From positions 58,386 through 122,385 of the forward strand of contig NZ_MVIJ01000015.1 in NCBI RefSeq assembly GCF_002086735.1: a stretch of DNA of 64,000 bases, read 5' to 3'. The notes beneath the pieces are model-generated. The model searched no databases and had not been told where the DNA came from. It saw only the letters and a list, made by a program, of their open reading frames with translations. Shown here piece after piece: positions 26,030 through 35,016 of this stretch. The stretch is from Mycobacterium scrofulaceum. Its GTDB lineage: Bacteria; Actinomycetota; Actinomycetes; Mycobacteriales; Mycobacteriaceae. How positions within the stretch are numbered: position 1 is the stretch's first letter; every line of letters begins with the position of its first letter. The position numbers were made by a program, and so were the translations under genes.

Positions 26030-27009
26030 ACCGGGAACGCGATCGGGGCCGCGTACACGTCGCGGTCCAGCTCGTCGATCGACGGGGAATCCGCGCCAAG
26101 CACGGTTTGCAGCGCCGCTTCCACCGCCGCCAGCGCCTCTTCGTCGATGCGGTCGAGTTCGTCGGCGGTACAGATGCCGGCGTCGGCGAGATGACTGCGG
26201 AACCGGGGGACCGGGTCGGCCGCCATCGCGGCGGCCAGCTGCTCCTTGGGGATGTAGGGCGCCCGGTCACCGAAATAGTGGCCGCGGAACCGAAACGTCA
26301 CGCATTCGATGAACGTGGGGCCGCCGCCGGCGCGGGCGCGCCGCAGCGCGTCGTCGAGCGACGATCTGACCGCCAGCGGGTCGTTGCCGTCGACGCGCAC
26401 CCCCGGCATGCCGTAGCCGGCCGCCCGGTCGGCGACGTGTTCGAGCTTCATCGTGTCGGCGGTCGGCGTCATCTCGGCGTAGAGGTTGTTCTGGCAGACG
26501 AAGACCATCGGCAGGTCCCACAGCGCGGCCATGTTCGCCGCCTCGTGGAAGGACCCGGTGTTGGTTGCGCCGTCGCCGAAGCTGACCACCGTGGCGCGGT
26601 CGGAGCCCCTGCGTTTGGCTGCCATCGCCAGGCCTACCGCCACCGGAGGGCCCGCGCCGACGATCCCCGTCGAAAGCATCACGCCCTTAACGGGATTGGC
26701 GATGTGCATGGTGCCGCCCTTGCCCCTGCCGGCGCCGACGGTGCGGCCCATCATCTCGCCGTAGATCTCCTCCAGGGGGACGCCCTTGCCGATCAGGTCG
26801 TGCAGGCCGCGATACGTGGTCACCAGCTGGTCGTCGGGCCTCAGCGCGACGCCCATCGCGGCGGCGATGGCCTCCTGGCCGCGCGAGGGCCAGTACACGC
26901 AGATGAACTCGCCGGTGCCGATGCCTTTGGACAACCGGTCGTCGGCCGCCTTCATCAGCGCCATCAGTTCGTACAGCCGGCGCTCGGCACCCGCTGCCCC
27001 GTCGCTCAT
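26026..27009 (-). CDS. 2-oxoacid dehydrogenase E1 component, alpha subunit
   Basis: The 327-residue protein has the thiamine-diphosphate motif GDGATNTGSFHE (Gly145-Asp146-Gly147) ending in NN at 174-175, and the phosphorylation-loop-like RFRGHYFGD. It is most like acetoin-dehydrogenase-type alpha subunits. I use the ATG at 27007-27009; an in-frame GTG at 27018 overlaps the preceding stop as GTGA and may also start translation. Its job is decarboxylation or C-C cleavage of a 2-keto substrate, with transfer to a lipoyl arm. Confidence 0.88.
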   Translation of the reverse strand: MSDGAAGAERRLYELMALMKAADDRLSKGIGTGEFICVYWPSRGQEAIAAAMGVALRPDDQLVTTYRGLHDLIGKGVPLEEIYGEMMGRTVGAGRGKGGTMHIANPVKGVMLSTGIVGAGPPVAVGLAMAAKRRGSDRATVVSFGDGATNTGSFHEAANMAALWDLPMVFVCQNNLYAEMTPTADTMKLEHVADRAAGYGMPGVRVDGNDPLAVRSSLDDALRRARAGGGPTFIECVTFRFRGHYFGDRAPYIPKEQLAAAMAADPVPRFRSHLADAGICTADELDRIDEEALAAVEAALQTVLGADSPSIDELDRDVYAAPIAFPV

Positions 27010-27014
27010 CGGCG

Positions 27015-27878
27015 TCACCCGCCCGACCACGGCTTGACCTTGAGGAAGCCGCCACCGTCGACACGGAGCTGCTGGCCGGTGATGTAGCGCGCGGCGTCGG
27101 AGGCCAGGAACAGCACCGCCTCGCTGATGTCCTCGGGTTCGACGTAGGGGATCGGCATGGCCTGCACGAGCGGGAAAACCGGTTCGGCGTCCGCGCGGGT
27201 CGGCTCCTTGAGGTCCGGCCGGAAGGCCCGGTACATCGGCGGGCTGTGCAGCATGTCGGTGTTGACGTTGGTGGGGTGCACCGCGTTCATCCGGATGGAG
27301 AACGGGGCCAGCGCCAGGGCGAAGTCGTTGACGTAGTGCGCCGCAGCCAATTTCGCGAACGCATACCCGGCGCCGCCGGGTCCGCCATCGATGCCCGTGG
27401 TGTTCATCGACGACATGAACGCGGCGTTGGACCCGATCACGACGACCGACGCACCGGCCCGCAGGTGTTTGAGGCTGGCGTGCACCAGATTCAGCACGCC
27501 GACCAGGTCCACGTCCACGGCGTCGGCGAAGGCCTGCGGCGGCAGGCCGGCGGTCAACGGGCAGATGCCCGCGTTGGCGACGACGACGTCGAGATGACCG
27601 AATTCGGCGACGCCCTCGTCGATCGCCGCGGACAGGGCCACCCGGTCGCGGACGTCGGCGACCGCGGTGAACGCGCGCTGCCCCTCCTTTTCGACCAGCC
27701 GGGCCGTCTCGTCGAGGTCCTCCCGCCGGGCCAGGGGGTACTCGTTGGTCTCGATGTCGGCGCACAGGTCGACCGCGATGATGTCCGCGCCCTCGGCCGC
27801 CAGCATCCGCGCGTGCGAACGGCCCTGCCCGCGCGCGGCGCCACTGATGACGGCCACCTTGCCCGCTACCCTGCCCAT
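27015..27878 (-). CDS. Mycofactocin-type short-chain dehydrogenase (SDR)
   Basis: The 287-residue SDR has the GAARGQGRSHARMLA loop followed by AVDLC and a short insertion (YPLARREDLDETARLVE) after strand 2. That insertion is the hallmark of the mycofactocin-dependent (carveol-dehydrogenase-like) SDR group, which holds its nicotinamide cofactor tightly. The active site includes NAG, Ser (GSNAAF) and YAFAK. It is the first gene of the eight-gene operon, and its stop overlaps the E1 alpha start region. It probably oxidises an alcohol intermediate or substrate. No mycofactocin biosynthesis genes are in the window. Confidence 0.85.
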   Translation of the reverse strand: MGRVAGKVAVISGAARGQGRSHARMLAAEGADIIAVDLCADIETNEYPLARREDLDETARLVEKEGQRAFTAVADVRDRVALSAAIDEGVAEFGHLDVVVANAGICPLTAGLPPQAFADAVDVDLVGVLNLVHASLKHLRAGASVVVIGSNAAFMSSMNTTGIDGGPGGAGYAFAKLAAAHYVNDFALALAPFSIRMNAVHPTNVNTDMLHSPPMYRAFRPDLKEPTRADAEPVFPLVQAMPIPYVEPEDISEAVLFLASDAARYITGQQLRVDGGGFLKVKPWSGG

Positions 27879-27984
27879 CGCCCGTCCTTCGTCCGTGCGT
27901 CCAGATCGCGATCGACGTTGGGTCCCAACACGATCAGCGCTTCCTGGAAACCGCCCTGACCTGCAGCTGGGCCACCACTACGCC

Positions 27985-28005
27985 CTAGACTAGCTAGAAT
28001 ATCTA
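27985..28005. promoter_or_regulatory. AT-rich dyad in divergent promoter
   Basis: Between the divergent SDR and CoA-transferase genes lies an AT-rich patch with CTAGACTAGCTAG and, at 27995-28005, TAGA-ATA-TCTA. In this GC-rich genome it is a likely promoter/operator for both directions. No regulator gene is directly adjacent. Confidence 0.35.
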
Positions 28006-28046
28006 AAATAGCAAGGAATGGCGGATCGACCGAGAGGGAGTTGGCG

Positions 28047-29279
28047 ATGTCTGGCGTGCAGGGGCGTGTCCTGCAGGGGGTGCGGGTGGTCGAGTTGGCG
28101 TCCTGGACCTACGTGCCGTCGGCCGGTGCGGCGTTGTCGGACTGGGGCGCCGACGTGATCAAGGTGGAGGGCGTCGCCGCCGGCGACCCCGGCCGCGCGC
28201 TGGTCGTCGGCGGGTTCACCCGGCAGGCGGCCCGCCCGGACGCCGACTTCATCCTCGAATTGGGCAACCGTGGCAAGCGCAGCATCGCCATCGACATCAA
28301 ATCCGAGGCCGGGCGCGAGCTGTTCGGCCGCCTGCTGGCCAATGCCGATGTGTTCCTTACCAATTGGCTGCCGGGCGCGCTCGAGCGGGCCCGGCTGACC
28401 GTGGACGACATCCGGTCGTTCAATCCGAAGATCATCATCGCGCGGGGCACCGGGCTGGGTGTCCGGGGCCCGGATCGGGACCGTGGCGGCTTCGACGCGG
28501 CCACCTACCTTGCGCGGGGCGGCGTCGCGTACACGCTCACCCCGTTCGGTAGCGAAACCCCCGCCGTGCAGGGGCCGGGTTTCGGTGACCTGCAGGGTGG
28601 CGCGACGCTGGCCGGGGGAGTGTGCGCCGCGCTGTTTCATCGCGAACGCACCGGCGAACCGACGATCGTCGACTCCTCGCTGCTGGCGCAGGCGATGTGG
28701 GCGATAGCGCCGTCCATCTGCGCGGCCGATTTCTTCGACATCGACGGGATCCCCGGCGCACCGCCGGGATTGGCCATCAACCCGCTGGTCAACAGGTACA
28801 AGACCCGCGACGGCAGGTGGATCCAGTTGGTGTTCCTGCAGCCGGACAAGTTCTGGGCGGGGTTCTGCGAGCGCGTGGGCCTGGCCGAGCTGGCGAGCGA
28901 CGAGCGATTCGTGCCGTCGACCAATTTGATCGCCAATGCCGCGGCGGCCACCGAGATCCTGGCCAACGTGTTCGCCCGCCACGACCTGGCCCACTGGCAA
29001 CAAGCGCTGGAGGGAGAGCCCGGCGTGTGGGGCGCCCTGGCGACGCCGCGGGAAACCCTCGACGACCCCCAGGTCGAACCCAACGGATACGTGGTGACCA
29101 ACGTCGACGACCACGGCGAAAAGTACCGGATCGTCGCGGCGCCCGTGCAGTTCGACGAGACCCCGCCGGCGCCCGCGCGTGCGCCCGAACACGGCCAGCA
29201 CACCGAGGAGATCCTGCTCGAACTCGGCGTCGACTGGGACGACATCGCCCGGGCCAAGGACGCCGGGGCGATTCTGTAG
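28047..29279 (+). CDS. Class III (CaiB/BaiF) CoA-transferase
   Basis: The 410-residue protein has the family III layout: GVRVVELASWTYVPSAGAALSDWGADVIKVE, GNRGKRSIAIDI with K-S-I-A, and a catalytic Asp in RDRGGFDAATYLARGG. GAGGGAG lies six bases before the ATG at 28047, which fixes the start over a TTG at 28041. It is divergent from the eight-gene operon and probably transfers CoA to an acid of the same pathway. Confidence 0.88.
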   Translation: MSGVQGRVLQGVRVVELASWTYVPSAGAALSDWGADVIKVEGVAAGDPGRALVVGGFTRQAARPDADFILELGNRGKRSIAIDIKSEAGRELFGRLLANADVFLTNWLPGALERARLTVDDIRSFNPKIIIARGTGLGVRGPDRDRGGFDAATYLARGGVAYTLTPFGSETPAVQGPGFGDLQGGATLAGGVCAALFHRERTGEPTIVDSSLLAQAMWAIAPSICAADFFDIDGIPGAPPGLAINPLVNRYKTRDGRWIQLVFLQPDKFWAGFCERVGLAELASDERFVPSTNLIANAAAATEILANVFARHDLAHWQQALEGEPGVWGALATPRETLDDPQVEPNGYVVTNVDDHGEKYRIVAAPVQFDETPPAPARAPEHGQHTEEILLELGVDWDDIARAKDAGAIL

Positions 29280-29397
29280 GCGGCGCGGTCGGGCAGTCGA
29301 CGAAAGGCGCTATCTGGGGGGACCAAAGTCACCGCCTGCCGATTACCCGGTGACCTACGCCGCCCGCCGTCGTACGTTCTGTGCAAGGAGCATCGGA

Positions 29398-30762
29398 ATG
29401 ACTGCATTCATGCGCGCCAGCGACGCGTTCACCTGGGCAATGGAAACCGACCCACGGCTGCGATCGACCGTGGTCAGCGTGATCCTGCTGGACCGGCCAC
29501 CGGACTGGGACGAAGTGCGCAAGCGATTCGACCTGATCAGCCGCAAACTGCCCATGTTCCGGCAGCGGGTGGTGCCGTCACCGCCGCCGGCCCCGCCGCG
29601 ATGGGAGCATTACCGGGATTTCGACCTCGGCTACCACCTGCGGCGAGCGACGATTTCCGGCCCGGGAACCCTCGACGACGTGCTCGAGATGGCGCGAGTG
29701 GCCGAGATGCAGGATTTCGATCGCGCCCGCGCGCTGTGGGAGACGACGTTCGTCGACGGCCTGGAAAACGACGGCGCGGCCGTGATCTGCAAGTTCCACC
29801 ACGCGCTCACCGACGGGGTCGGCGGAATCCAGATCGCGATGCACCTGTTCGACCTCTCCGAAGATCTCTACCCCATGGAAGCCATGCCGCCCGAGCCCGA
29901 GATCGGGGGGTCGTCGCTGCTCGGGGGCTACCGCGACGCGGTGCGCTACGACACCGGCTTGCTCAACAGTGCGATTACGGGCGCCGCCACTCGGGTCCCA
30001 CGTCTGATGTACGACAGCGTCCGGCGGCCGGTCGCCACCTTCAGGTCCGCGGCGACGACCGCGGCGTCGGTGTACCGAACCGTCCGGCCGATCAGCCGAA
30101 CCGGGTCACCGTTGGCGACCGACCGGGGCCTGATCCGGCGTCTCGGGGTGCATCAGGTGCCGACGCGGCCGCTGCGCGAAGCGGCGCACCGGTGCGGCGG
30201 GGCGCTGAACGACGCGTTCGTCGCCGGCGTGGCCGGGGGCCTGCGCATCTACCACGAGAAGCACGGCGTCGCGGTGGGCGACCTGCACATCACGATGCCG
30301 ATCAGCCTGCGCACCAAAGCCGATGGCATCGGCGGGAATCGGATCACGCTGATGCGCTTCGATGTCCCCGTCGGCGAGGCGGATCCGGCGAAGCGGATCG
30401 CGGCGATACGGCAGCGCACTGCCGCGGTACGTAGCGAAAGGTCGCTGCCCTACACGCAATTGATCGCCGGGGTGCTCAACCTGGCGCCGCGGTGGTACAT
30501 CGGCTCGGTCCTGCGCCACGTGGACTTCGTGGCCAGTGACGTGCCTGGTGTCCCGGTGCCGGTGTTCCTCGGCGGGGCGGCCGTCCGCGCGCAATACGCG
30601 TTCGGTCCCACCATCGGCTCCGCCGTCAATGTCACGCTGCTCACCTACGTCGACACGTGCGGGCTCGGTATGAACATTGACACCACCGCGATACCCGACT
30701 ACGACGTCTTCCGCGCCGCTATCGTCGCCGGCTTCGACGAATTGCTCTCGCTGGCAGGGTGA
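29398..30762 (+). CDS. WS/DGAT-family O-acyltransferase
   Basis: The 454-residue protein has the wax-ester synthase/diacylglycerol acyltransferase active site HHALTDG (His134, His135, Asp139, Gly140), with ALWETTFVDGLE before it and a C-terminal SDVPGVPVPVFLGG. Mycobacteria carry many tgs paralogues making triacylglycerol or wax esters. AAGGAG seven bases before the ATG fixes the start. It follows the CoA-transferase gene by 118 bp on the same strand. Confidence 0.9.
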   Translation: MTAFMRASDAFTWAMETDPRLRSTVVSVILLDRPPDWDEVRKRFDLISRKLPMFRQRVVPSPPPAPPRWEHYRDFDLGYHLRRATISGPGTLDDVLEMARVAEMQDFDRARALWETTFVDGLENDGAAVICKFHHALTDGVGGIQIAMHLFDLSEDLYPMEAMPPEPEIGGSSLLGGYRDAVRYDTGLLNSAITGAATRVPRLMYDSVRRPVATFRSAATTAASVYRTVRPISRTGSPLATDRGLIRRLGVHQVPTRPLREAAHRCGGALNDAFVAGVAGGLRIYHEKHGVAVGDLHITMPISLRTKADGIGGNRITLMRFDVPVGEADPAKRIAAIRQRTAAVRSERSLPYTQLIAGVLNLAPRWYIGSVLRHVDFVASDVPGVPVPVFLGGAAVRAQYAFGPTIGSAVNVTLLTYVDTCGLGMNIDTTAIPDYDVFRAAIVAGFDELLSLAG

Positions 30763-30820
30763 TTCGTTGCCGGAGCAGTAGGGGTAAATTGTCCGGGCGC
30801 GGGAATCGTTGATTAGCAGC

Positions 30821-30848
30821 GGATTCCGAAACGGTCACAGGCGGGTAT
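30821..30848 (+). promoter_or_regulatory. Predicted SigF-type promoter
   Basis: GGATT at 30821-30825 and GGGTAT at 30843-30848 are separated by 17 bp, an exact match to GGWWT, 16-17 bp, GGGTAY. It points toward the ANTAR gene at 31002, with an expected 5' untranslated region of about 150 bases. A SigF-like sigma gene lies at 8745-9554. Confidence 0.6.
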
Positions 30849-31001
30849 CAATCGTGGCGATGGTCTGGCACAACGACATCGATGGACAAATCATGGCACA
30901 GGGCGCCTTTGGGGTTTGCGGCCGCGACGATGCGTAGCGCAGGATCCTCGTCCGCCGTGCAGTGGCGGATTCGTGACGGCGCCGCAGGAGGTATCCGCAG
31001 C

Positions 31002-31289
31002 ATGACGACGAACTGGGTCCCCGCCCAAACTTCGTGTGGGCCGCACTCCGGTCGCATTCTCGACACCGCGCGGGGCATTCTCATCGGCCTCCGCCGGTGT
31101 CCGTCGGAAGCCGCCCTGGACGAACTGCACAGTGCGGCGTTGCGGCACAAGGTGCCGGTGTTCGCGATGGCCTGGGCGTTGGTGCACCTGGCCGGCGACG
31201 GCGAGAAGACACCGAGCTTCACCGATGCGCAATCGGCGGCCAGGCACGAGTGGGGACCGCTGTTCTCCTCCGCCGCGGTGCCCTGCTGA
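31002..31289 (+). CDS. ANTAR-domain protein
   Basis: The 95-residue product contains an ANTAR-like helical region (ARGILIGLRRCPSEAALDELHSAALRH, followed by VFAMAWALVHLA). ANTAR domains bind RNA and cause antitermination in response to signals. There is no attached GAF or receiver domain. AGGAGG at 30986-30991 supports the ATG at 31002, though the spacing is long (10 bases). The frame is open upstream to 30882. A SigF-type promoter lies upstream, consistent with a stress role. The target RNA is unknown. Confidence 0.65.
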   Translation: MTTNWVPAQTSCGPHSGRILDTARGILIGLRRCPSEAALDELHSAALRHKVPVFAMAWALVHLAGDGEKTPSFTDAQSAARHEWGPLFSSAAVPC

Positions 31290-31392
31290 GCGGGTAAGAC
31301 GTTGGGGCGGCCGAGCTTCGAGGGGTAACCCGGCCGCCACCAACTTCCGGCTGCGCCCGCCGAGCGGCGCGAAGTCACTGCCGATGGCGCGC

Positions 31393-32751
31393 TCAGCAGC
31401 CGCCTTGCACCTCGGGTCGCCAATCACCCGCCAGGACCGCCTCCACGTCGCGCTCCAGGGCGCCGAGTTCGTTGATCTCGGCTTCGTGGAAGTTCTGCGC
31501 GGCAATGGTGCCCCGGAGGCGCGACAGCTGGTCCTCGATGGCGCACCTGTGTTCGGGATTCCTTGTCTGCCAAGCGACTTCCCGAAGCAATGTCAACAAC
31601 CGGCCGAGCACGGCGGGGTCGTCGGCGCCGTATCGTCGCGGTTGGGCGACGGCCAGATTCAGCAGGTCGCCGAAGGTCGGCTGGCGGATGATGGCACGCG
31701 GCACGTCGTCGCGGCACAGAACCGTGTGGTGCAGGCGGCGACGCGCCAGGTGACACAGCAGCGTCGAGCTGTACCCGAGCGCGTGGACGGCGGTAGTGGG
31801 GTCGTTCACCCCCGGCGACAGCGCCTTGACGGCCAGGTCGGTGAGTTGCCGCAGCCCGTAGCCGACGTCTTGGACCGGCGTCCGCTCATTGCCCGTTCGC
31901 AGGGCGGCCACCGCGCACTCCGTGACCTTCCGCAGCCGGTCGTCCTCGAGGGTGTCCGATGGGTCGAGTGCCCACGCAAAAGCCACCGGGTCCCCCTCGA
32001 CGAGCCAGTCGCCGGGAGCGCGGTTGACCAAGACGACCTCGTCGGCCCCCAGCGCGGCGGACAGCAGTGTTCCCTCATCGATGCTGACCAGGAACCCGCT
32101 CGAGCGCCCGGCGATCAGGGCGGCTCGCGCCGGGGGCCGGGGTATCGGCTCGCGATCCTCCTTGGATTCCAGCGCCCGGAACGTCTCGCTCCCGGCCGAC
32201 AGCGCGTCGGCGCACACGGTGTGCATCATGGTCTCCACGCGGATCTCGGCAACCAGGTGCGCCAGGAAGAAGACCAACCCCACCACGCTGGACAGCGCCA
32301 GCAAGGCGGCGATGCTGACCGCAATGTGCGGCACGGCGTGGGCCGACTGGTGTGGCCCGTTCTGGATGTTCTTCAGGACGGTGAGCGCGTAGGCGAAGGT
32401 GGCCAGGAACAGTGCCATCGTGGTCTGCACGAACCGGTCGCGGGCGAAGGTGCGCAGCAGCCGCGGCGAGTACTGGCCGCTGGCCAGCTGCAGCGTGACG
32501 ACCGTCAACGAGAAGGTGAGCGACGTGACGGTCATCATCGCGGTCGTGATGGTTCCCAGCAGCTCGCGCGCGTCGTCTGCGGTGCTGCCCGATAGCAAAG
32601 GCACATGGAGCCGCGCGTTGCCGATCGCCCGGTCGAGCTCCGGCACGACCAGGCCGGCTCCGATTGCGAAGACCACGCCGAGCAACGGCACCGGCCACAG
32701 CCGGGTGAGCAATGCGTCGCTGAGCTGACTGCGCCATGTGGTTGACGGCAT
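31393..32751 (-). CDS. DUF2254 membrane protein
   Basis: The 452-residue protein has several membrane segments in its first third (about residues 15-40, 60-90, 105-130 and 140-165), with TVTSLTFSLTVVTLQLASGQYSPR typical of DUF2254. The C-terminal half is soluble, with a conserved VNDPTTAVHALGY segment. Its function is not established; it could be a membrane-transport accessory. It is independent of its neighbours. Confidence 0.8.
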   Translation of the reverse strand: MPSTTWRSQLSDALLTRLWPVPLLGVVFAIGAGLVVPELDRAIGNARLHVPLLSGSTADDARELLGTITTAMMTVTSLTFSLTVVTLQLASGQYSPRLLRTFARDRFVQTTMALFLATFAYALTVLKNIQNGPHQSAHAVPHIAVSIAALLALSSVVGLVFFLAHLVAEIRVETMMHTVCADALSAGSETFRALESKEDREPIPRPPARAALIAGRSSGFLVSIDEGTLLSAALGADEVVLVNRAPGDWLVEGDPVAFAWALDPSDTLEDDRLRKVTECAVAALRTGNERTPVQDVGYGLRQLTDLAVKALSPGVNDPTTAVHALGYSSTLLCHLARRRLHHTVLCRDDVPRAIIRQPTFGDLLNLAVAQPRRYGADDPAVLGRLLTLLREVAWQTRNPEHRCAIEDQLSRLRGTIAAQNFHEAEINELGALERDVEAVLAGDWRPEVQGGC

Positions 32752-32861
32752 CCGACCTCTGCTGCACCTCGTGGCACCCGGGCAAGGGAAAAGCGGCCGG
32801 CCGCCGGTTTACGGGCCCGCCTTCCGGGCCCGGCATCCAGGTATTCCCGGTTTGGCCCGAC

Positions 32862-33608
32862 TCAACGCGTCCATACCGGCGCATCCGCGGCGGCGCGCAA
32901 TGCCGCGACGATGCGGTTCTCCTTCTCGAGGAAGCGCTCCGTCGGCGCGGGCACCGAGATGGCGACCACGGTGTCGCCCGCGGCGCGCCGGGCGATCGCG
33001 GCCGCCGAGATGCCGGGCGTGTGCTCGTCGCGGTCGAAAGCGATGCCGGTGCGCCGGATCTCGTCGACCTCGGCGCGGAGCCGGTCGGCCGTCTCGCGGC
33101 CCAGCCGGGCGATCGCCGCCTCGGCGTCGCCGTTGTCGAGCGCCGCGAGGGCCGCTTTTCCGTTGGCGCTCGACTCCAGCGGGAATCGCACCCCGATGGC
33201 GGAGACGGCGCGCAGTCGATGTGACGACTCGATCTGGTCGACGAACCACATGCGCCCGCCCCGCAGGACCGAGAGGTCGACCGTCTCGCCGTCCGTCGCA
33301 CGCGCCACCCGCTCGATCGTGGGCCGGAAGGTCGCCGAGACGCGCGCCGCGTCGGAATTGCCGAAGCCCAGCAGGCGATCGCCGAGGGAAAACCGGCCCT
33401 GCGAATCGACGCTGGCCAGCCCGACCTCGACGAGGCCCACCAGCAGGCGGCGGGCCGTCGACTTGGCCAGTCCGAGGCGCTCACCGAGGTCGACCAGGCG
33501 CAACCGCCCGGGCTCGGCCGCGATCTCGTCGAGCGCGGCGGCGGCGCGACGTAACACCTGGATGCCCTCATCGCGACCAGTTGGAAAATTTTCCCCCGGA
33601 GACGGCAT
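32862..33608 (-). CDS. IclR-family transcriptional regulator
   Basis: The 248-residue protein has an N-terminal winged helix (LRLVDLGERLGLAKSTARRLLVGLVEVG) and the IclR effector domain (ANGKAALAA, RRTGIAFDRDEHTPGISAAAIARR). It is divergent from the flavoprotein gene at 33676, and a perfect palindrome lies between them. IclR proteins often control aromatic-compound catabolism, which fits the flavoprotein and PhiG-like hydrolase pair. Confidence 0.88.
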   Translation of the reverse strand: MPSPGENFPTGRDEGIQVLRRAAAALDEIAAEPGRLRLVDLGERLGLAKSTARRLLVGLVEVGLASVDSQGRFSLGDRLLGFGNSDAARVSATFRPTIERVARATDGETVDLSVLRGGRMWFVDQIESSHRLRAVSAIGVRFPLESSANGKAALAALDNGDAEAAIARLGRETADRLRAEVDEIRRTGIAFDRDEHTPGISAAAIARRAAGDTVVAISVPAPTERFLEKENRIVAALRAAADAPVWTR

Positions 33609-33633
33609 TCATCCACTATAGTGTTCCGCATCC

Positions 33634-33650
33634 CGGATCTCAAAGATCCG
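33634..33650. promoter_or_regulatory. Putative IclR operator
   Basis: CGGATCT and its inverse AGATCCG are separated by CAA, a perfect 7-bp dyad. It lies 25 bp from both the IclR and the flavoprotein starts. Outer sequences GTTCCGCA and TTGCGAAC are also partly symmetrical, giving a larger IclR-style site. Confidence 0.6.
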
Positions 33651-33675
33651 AATTGCGAACCAAGGGAGACCCCAG

Positions 33676-35016
33676 ATGGGCGGGTTACCGGCCGGACGGC
33701 ACCATTTCCGAGGCGATGACGGATACGAGGCGGCCCGCCGCGGCACCGTGTGGCACCAACGGGTGCCGGAACGCTACCCCGAAGTGATCGTGCAGGCCGC
33801 CGACGCCGAGGACGTCGTCGCCGGCATCCACTACGCCCGCGCACAGGGGCTCAAGGTCAGCGTCGTCTCGGGCGGACACAGCTTCGCCGCCAGCCATCTG
33901 CGCGACGGTTCCGTGCTGCTGGATGTCAGCCGCCTCGATGACGTCAGCATCGATGCGGAGAAGGGCCTCGCCCGAGTGGGTCCGGGCAAGGGTGGCAGCC
34001 TGCTGATGGCCGATCTCGAGGCGCAAGGCCTGTTCTTCCCCGGCGGCCACTGCAAGGGCGTCTGCCTCGGCGGTTACCTGCTGCAGGGCGGGTACGGCTG
34101 GAACAGCCGCATCTACGGCCCGGCGTGCGAGAGCGTCGTCGGCCTGGACGTCGTCACCGCCGAGGGCGAGCAGATCCACTGCGACGCCAGCAACAACGCC
34201 GATCTGTACTGGGCCGCCCGCGGCGCCGGACCCGGGTTCTTCGGAGTGGTCACGTCGTTCTACCTGAAGCTGTATCCGCGGCCCGCCGTGTGTGGCACCA
34301 GCGTGTATGTCTACCCGTTCGAACTCGCCGAGGAGGTCTTCACGTGGGCCCGCGCCGTCGGCGCCGAGGTGGACCCGCGGGTCGAGCTGCAGGCCGTGGC
34401 CTCCCGCGGCGAACCGAACATGGGCATCGACGTCCCGTGCATCTCGTTCGCGTCGCCCGCGTTCGCCGACTCCGAGGAGGAGGCCGAAAAGGCGCTCGCC
34501 CTCTTCGGCACCTGCCCGGTCGCCGACCGGGCGCTCGTCAAAATCCCCTACATGCCAACCGATTTGGCGACCTGGTATGACGTCGCGATGAGTCACTACC
34601 TGGCCGACCACTACTACGCCGTCGACAACATGTGGACATCGGCCCCGGCCGAAGACCTGCTGCCGGGTATCCGGACGATCCTGGACACGCTGCCCCCGCA
34701 CCCGGCGCACTTCCTCTGGCTGAACTGGGGACCGGTCCCGCCCCGCCAGGACATGGCCTACAGCATCGAGGGCGACATCTACCTCGCCCTCTACGGCTCG
34801 TGGAAGGACCCGGCCGACGAGACGAAGTACGCCGACTGGGCGCGGTCCAACATGGCCGCGATGTCCGAATTCGCGATCGGCATCCAGCTCGCCGACGAGA
34901 ACCTCGGCCAACGTCCGGCCCGGTTCGCCAGCGACGCCGCGATGGCCAAGCTCGACCGCGTGCGCGCCGAGTACGACCCCGACGGCTTGTTCAACAGCTG
35001 GATGGGGCGACTCTGA
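33676..35016 (+). CDS. BBE-type FAD-linked oxidoreductase
   Basis: The 446-residue protein is a PCMH/berberine-bridge flavoprotein. His68 in SGGHSF and Cys126 in GGHCKGV are placed to bind FAD bicovalently. GARGAGPGFFGVVTSF-like sequence (AARGAGPGFFG) and the C-terminal YDPDGLFNSWMG follow the family. Such enzymes oxidise alcohols, phenols or ring systems. Its stop overlaps the ATG of the PhiG-like hydrolase (TGATG), and it is divergent from an IclR gene, so all three form one regulated unit. Confidence 0.85.
   Translation: MGGLPAGRHHFRGDDGYEAARRGTVWHQRVPERYPEVIVQAADAEDVVAGIHYARAQGLKVSVVSGGHSFAASHLRDGSVLLDVSRLDDVSIDAEKGLARVGPGKGGSLLMADLEAQGLFFPGGHCKGVCLGGYLLQGGYGWNSRIYGPACESVVGLDVVTAEGEQIHCDASNNADLYWAARGAGPGFFGVVTSFYLKLYPRPAVCGTSVYVYPFELAEEVFTWARAVGAEVDPRVELQAVASRGEPNMGIDVPCISFASPAFADSEEEAEKALALFGTCPVADRALVKIPYMPTDLATWYDVAMSHYLADHYYAVDNMWTSAPAEDLLPGIRTILDTLPPHPAHFLWLNWGPVPPRQDMAYSIEGDIYLALYGSWKDPADETKYADWARSNMAAMSEFAIGIQLADENLGQRPARFASDAAMAKLDRVRAEYDPDGLFNSWMGRL

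Noticed and set aside
30848..31505. Minus-strand frames over the ANTAR gene
   Set aside because: The plus-strand gene has a ribosome-binding site and an ANTAR pattern; the antisense frames have neither.
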